Shown in pieces: positions 13,007-15,019 of a stretch of 15,019 nt of DNA (positions within the stretch are counted from its first letter, which is position 1; each line of letters begins with the position of its first letter). Source of the stretch: an uncultured Eubacteriales bacterium (GTDB taxonomy: Bacteria > Bacillota > Clostridia > Oscillospirales > Oscillospiraceae); contig URPI01000036.1 in the NCBI GenBank assembly GCA_900549705.1, positions 1 through 15,019 on the forward strand, in the 5' to 3' direction. Made by a program: the position numbers and the translations under genes. Below the pieces are notes generated by a model that saw only the letters and a program-made list of their open reading frames with translations, was not told the origin of the DNA and did not search any database.

Positions 13007-14653
13007 TTAGGCCAGCTGCTCCATGGCCTTGCGGATTCTTGCCACAGTGCGCTCGTACCCCAAAATCTGCATCACGGTATACAGGTCGGGGGAGTTGGTT
13101 TTGCCGGTGACGGCCAGACGCAGGAAGGTGGAAACGTCTGCCACAGTGCCGGGGAAATCATCGGGGTTCTGCTTATAGGCCTTCATGTCGGTGGTGAAGC
13201 CCAGCTCCTGGGTAATCTCCTTCACCTTGTCAAACCAAACAGTGGCATCGTCCTGGAAGTCGAACCGCTCCAGGAATTTTTCCAGTGCGCTGCGGATGAC
13301 TGTTTTCTCAAACTTCTCCTCAAATACGGGCGCTTCCAGATATTCGTCATAGAAGAAGCCCATATAAGGCTTTGCATCTGCCCAGGTTGCCATGTCCTTT
13401 CTGGGCTTCTTGCCGCCCCGACCGATGGCAAGAATCCGGACTGCAAAATCGGGGTCGGCGGTGAGCTTCTGAGCGAAGTCCGGGTCGAACTCCTGCGCCC
13501 ACTCCACCAGCAGGGCGTATACCTGCTGAGCGTCCATTTTGGCAATTTCGTTTTTCGAGACATCGCAGAGTTTTGCGTAGTCAAAGAGGTTTCCGGCGGG
13601 GTTCAGCTTCTTGGGGCTGAAATTGAAGTCGGTGGCGGGGGCGGTGGGGTTGGCTCTGCGCCAGTCCTCGTAGTTGGAGTTCAACAGGGTCATGATGTAT
13701 TCATACACCGCCTGAACGGGGAAGCCCTCGGATTTATAATAGGTCAGTGCCAGCTCCGGGTCTTTCCGCTTGGAGAGCTTGCGCTTGGAGTTGCCGTCCA
13801 TTTTCATCAGCGGTCCAATGTGGACATACTTGGGCAGCTTGAAGCCCAGTGCCTGGAACAGCTGAATGTGGAAAGGCAGACTGGGCAGCCATTCATCGCC
13901 CCGCACCACATGGGTGGTGCGCATCAGATGGTCGTCTACTGCATGGGCGAAATGATAGGTGGGGATGCCGTCGGATTTCAGCAGCACCTGGTCGATGTTA
14001 TTTTCGGTGACGGTGAGTTCGCCTTTCACCAGGTCGTTGAATTTGAACTGACGGGACACGTCACCAGTGGAGCGGAACCGCAGCACCCAGGGCTGCCCGG
14101 CGGCGAGCTGCGCCTGAATGTCTTCCATGGGGCGGTCACGCCAGATGGCGTAGGCACCGTAGTAGCCGGTGGTTTCCTTGTTCGCCTCCTGCTTTTCCCG
14201 CATGGCGGCCAGTTCTTCCTCGGTGCAGAAGCAGGGATAGGCTTTTCCTTCTTCTACCAGCTTCTTGGCGTACACATGGTAGATGCTTGCCCGCTGACGC
14301 TGACGGTAGGGGCCATAGCTGCCGTTGTCGCCGTCGATGGTGGCACCCTCGTCAAAGTGGATGCCATAGTGCTTCAGAGATTCAATCAGAACCTCCACTG
14401 CACCGGGAATCTCCCGCTTTGCATCGGTGTCCTCCACCCGCAGGAACAGCACGCCGCCGCTCTGGTGTGCCATACGTTCACTGGTCAGACCCTGCACCAG
14501 GTTGCCCAGATGGACAAAGCCGGTGGGGGAGGGAGCCATACGGGTGATAACAGCCCCTTCAGGCACATTTCGGGGGGGATATTTTTCTTCCAGCTCCTCG
14601 CAGGTGGTGGTGACATCGGGGAACAGAAGCGCTGCTAATGCATGATAGTCCAT
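13007..14653 (-). CDS. gltX: Glutamyl-tRNA synthetase, 548 aa
   Basis: A class I aminoacyl-tRNA synthetase charging tRNA-Glu with glutamate. In many Firmicutes it is non-discriminating and also charges tRNA-Gln for later amidation; that is inferred here. The first ATP signature is PSPTGFVHLGN (41-51, HLGN in place of HIGH). The second is KLSKR (292-296, KMSKS type). A glutamate-binding RVEDTD lies at 72-77. A CFC pair at 141-143 resembles half of the zinc site in bacterial GluRS, but the second pair is not evident, so zinc is probably lost. The N-terminal extension of about 35 residues and total of 548 exceed the usual 460-500. The C-terminal third is the helical anticodon-binding domain. The ATG at 14653 has AGAGGT 8 nt upstream. 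A consensus promoter leaves a leader of only about 25 nt, so no T-box fits. Confidence 0.97.
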   Translation of the reverse strand: MDYHALAALLFPDVTTTCEELEEKYPPRNVPEGAVITRMAPSPTGFVHLGNLVQGLTSERMAHQSGGVLFLRVEDTDAKREIPGAVEVLIESLKHYGIHFDEGATIDGDNGSYGPYRQRQRASIYHVYAKKLVEEGKAYPCFCTEEELAAMREKQEANKETTGYYGAYAIWRDRPMEDIQAQLAAGQPWVLRFRSTGDVSRQFKFNDLVKGELTVTENNIDQVLLKSDGIPTYHFAHAVDDHLMRTTHVVRGDEWLPSLPFHIQLFQALGFKLPKYVHIGPLMKMDGNSKRKLSKRKDPELALTYYKSEGFPVQAVYEYIMTLLNSNYEDWRRANPTAPATDFNFSPKKLNPAGNLFDYAKLCDVSKNEIAKMDAQQVYALLVEWAQEFDPDFAQKLTADPDFAVRILAIGRGGKKPRKDMATWADAKPYMGFFYDEYLEAPVFEEKFEKTVIRSALEKFLERFDFQDDATVWFDKVKEITQELGFTTDMKAYKQNPDDFPGTVADVSTFLRLAVTGKTNSPDLYTVMQILGYERTVARIRKAMEQLA

Positions 14654-14685
14654 GGTAGATACCTCTTTAACTAGAATTATTACCT

Positions 14686-14714
14686 AATATACCACGCCGA
14701 GGGAGGGATGTCAA
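14686..14714 (-). promoter_or_regulatory. Promoter of the gltX operon
   Basis: On the minus strand, TTGACA (14714-14709) and TATATT (14691-14686) are 17 nt apart, about 33 nt before the gltX start. Confidence 0.85.
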
Positions 14715-14738
14715 TTTTTACGGATATAAAAACAGGAT

Positions 14739-14785
14739 GATTGCATGAGTTAAATATATATGAACACGTTATTGGCATGAAGATA
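14739..14785 (+). repeat. Dispersed 45-bp intergenic motif, copy B
   Basis: GATTGCATGAGTT (14739-14751), a 9-nt variable stretch and TGAACAC (14761-14767) match copy A at 1040 with the same 22-nt register. The sequence then diverges gradually. Confidence 0.55.
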
Positions 14786-14829
14786 TGGAACAACCGGCTG
14801 CGTTGTGCGGAGTCGGCTTATGGTTATCA

Positions 14830-14912
14830 CCCCTTGGCTTCCCCCGGGGGGAAGCTGTCACGACAAAATATCGGCATCTCGGAACCGATATTTTGTCGTG
14901 ACTGATGAGGGG
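14830..14912. repeat. Composite palindromic repeat with an 18-bp perfect stem
   Basis: An outer CCCCTT (14830-14835) faces GAGGGG (14907-14912). Inside are two hairpins. The first is GCTTCCCCC-G-GGGGGAAGC (about 14837-14855). The second is a long perfect stem (14857-14874 with 14885-14902) around a 10-nt loop. The whole can fold as a three-way junction. It resembles the short interspersed palindromic repeats I know from gut Clostridia, which carry a GTCAC...GTGACTGATGAGGGG end, but here the last stem is enlarged by A+T-rich sequence. No protein gene is seen from 14715 to the window end. Confidence 0.7.
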
Positions 14913-14944
14913 CAGCGACAGGTTGGTTCATGAATGTAGCTGGA

Positions 14945-14977
14945 TGAATGGTATTTGTTTCATCTTTGTACCATTCA
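14945..14977. repeat. Inverted repeat, 9-bp arms
   Basis: TGAATGGTA (14945-14953) is perfectly complementary to TACCATTCA (14969-14977) across 15 nt. No T tract follows directly on either strand, so it is not a clear terminator. Confidence 0.45.
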
Positions 14978-15003
14978 ACGGGGATTTTTGAACTTTCTAG
15001 CTC

Positions 15004-15019
15004 TCGCCACCCCTCATCA
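15004..15019 (-). repeat. Partial inverted copy of the palindromic repeat end
   Basis: The last ten bases CCCCTCATCA are the exact complement of TGATGAGGGG at 14903-14912. Agreement extends to about 14 of 16 bases. The window appears to end at the start of a second copy in opposite orientation. Confidence 0.4.

Noticed and set aside
14654..14685. A T-box or other riboswitch upstream of gltX
   Set aside because: The promoter is about 33 nt before the start codon, so the leader is far too short for a T-box.
1..15019. CRISPR array, phage structural genes, transposase or toxin-antitoxin pair
   Set aside because: No regularly spaced direct repeats and no protein with such motifs was found on either strand.

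Overview
The window reads as the chromosome of an anaerobic Firmicute, most likely a gut Clostridium-class organism of the Oscillospiraceae/Ruminococcaceae type. The evidence is a single-chain pyruvate:ferredoxin oxidoreductase, strong AGGAGG ribosome binding sites, textbook TTGACA/TATAAT promoters with 16-17 nt spacers, moderately high G+C, and intergenic spaces full of short G+C-rich palindromic repeats. This placement is inference; no 16S or other phylogenetic marker was examined. Almost every gene lies on the minus strand, so operons read from high to low coordinates.

Layout. Positions 1-880 look accessory: a TTG-started 62-residue orphan on the plus strand faces an 83-residue DUF6061-like gene on the minus strand, with a terminator for each between them. 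This stretch abuts the 3' end of a tRNA-Leu(UAA) gene (880-965), a classic integration site, which has its own consensus promoter and a terminator hairpin. Positions 1040-1260 hold a cluster of repeats and palindromes. Then come a two-gene minus unit (SAM-dependent methyltransferase and a 54-residue DUF3006-like protein) and the large nifJ gene (2426-5953), which has its own promoter and terminator.

Positions 6164-9037 form a tightly packed four-gene operon: yifB/comM-like AAA ATPase, GNAT acetyltransferase, a guanine-deaminase-like enzyme carrying a signal peptide, and a 59-residue single-pass membrane protein. Its promoter is face to face with a plus-strand promoter. About 90 nt downstream of that second promoter is a strong plus-strand Rho-independent terminator with no plus-strand gene. 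I read this as a candidate small RNA of about 115 nt.

Positions 9268-11893 carry a cytidylate-kinase-like gene with a perfect consensus promoter and a type I pullulanase (pulA) with its own promoter. Positions 11997-14653 are a gltX-glycosyltransferase operon closed by a strong terminator. The last 300 bases are again intergenic repeats, including a composite palindrome with an 18-bp perfect stem and the start of a second, inverted copy at the window edge. A short motif with identical internal spacing occurs at both ends of the window (1040 and 14739).

Function. The core genes serve anaerobic pyruvate oxidation (nifJ), alpha-glucan debranching (pulA) and translation (gltX, tRNA-Leu). The least ordinary items are the exported deaminase with its small membrane partner, the candidate sRNA, and the palindromic repeat families. 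I see no CRISPR array, defence island or complete mobile element.
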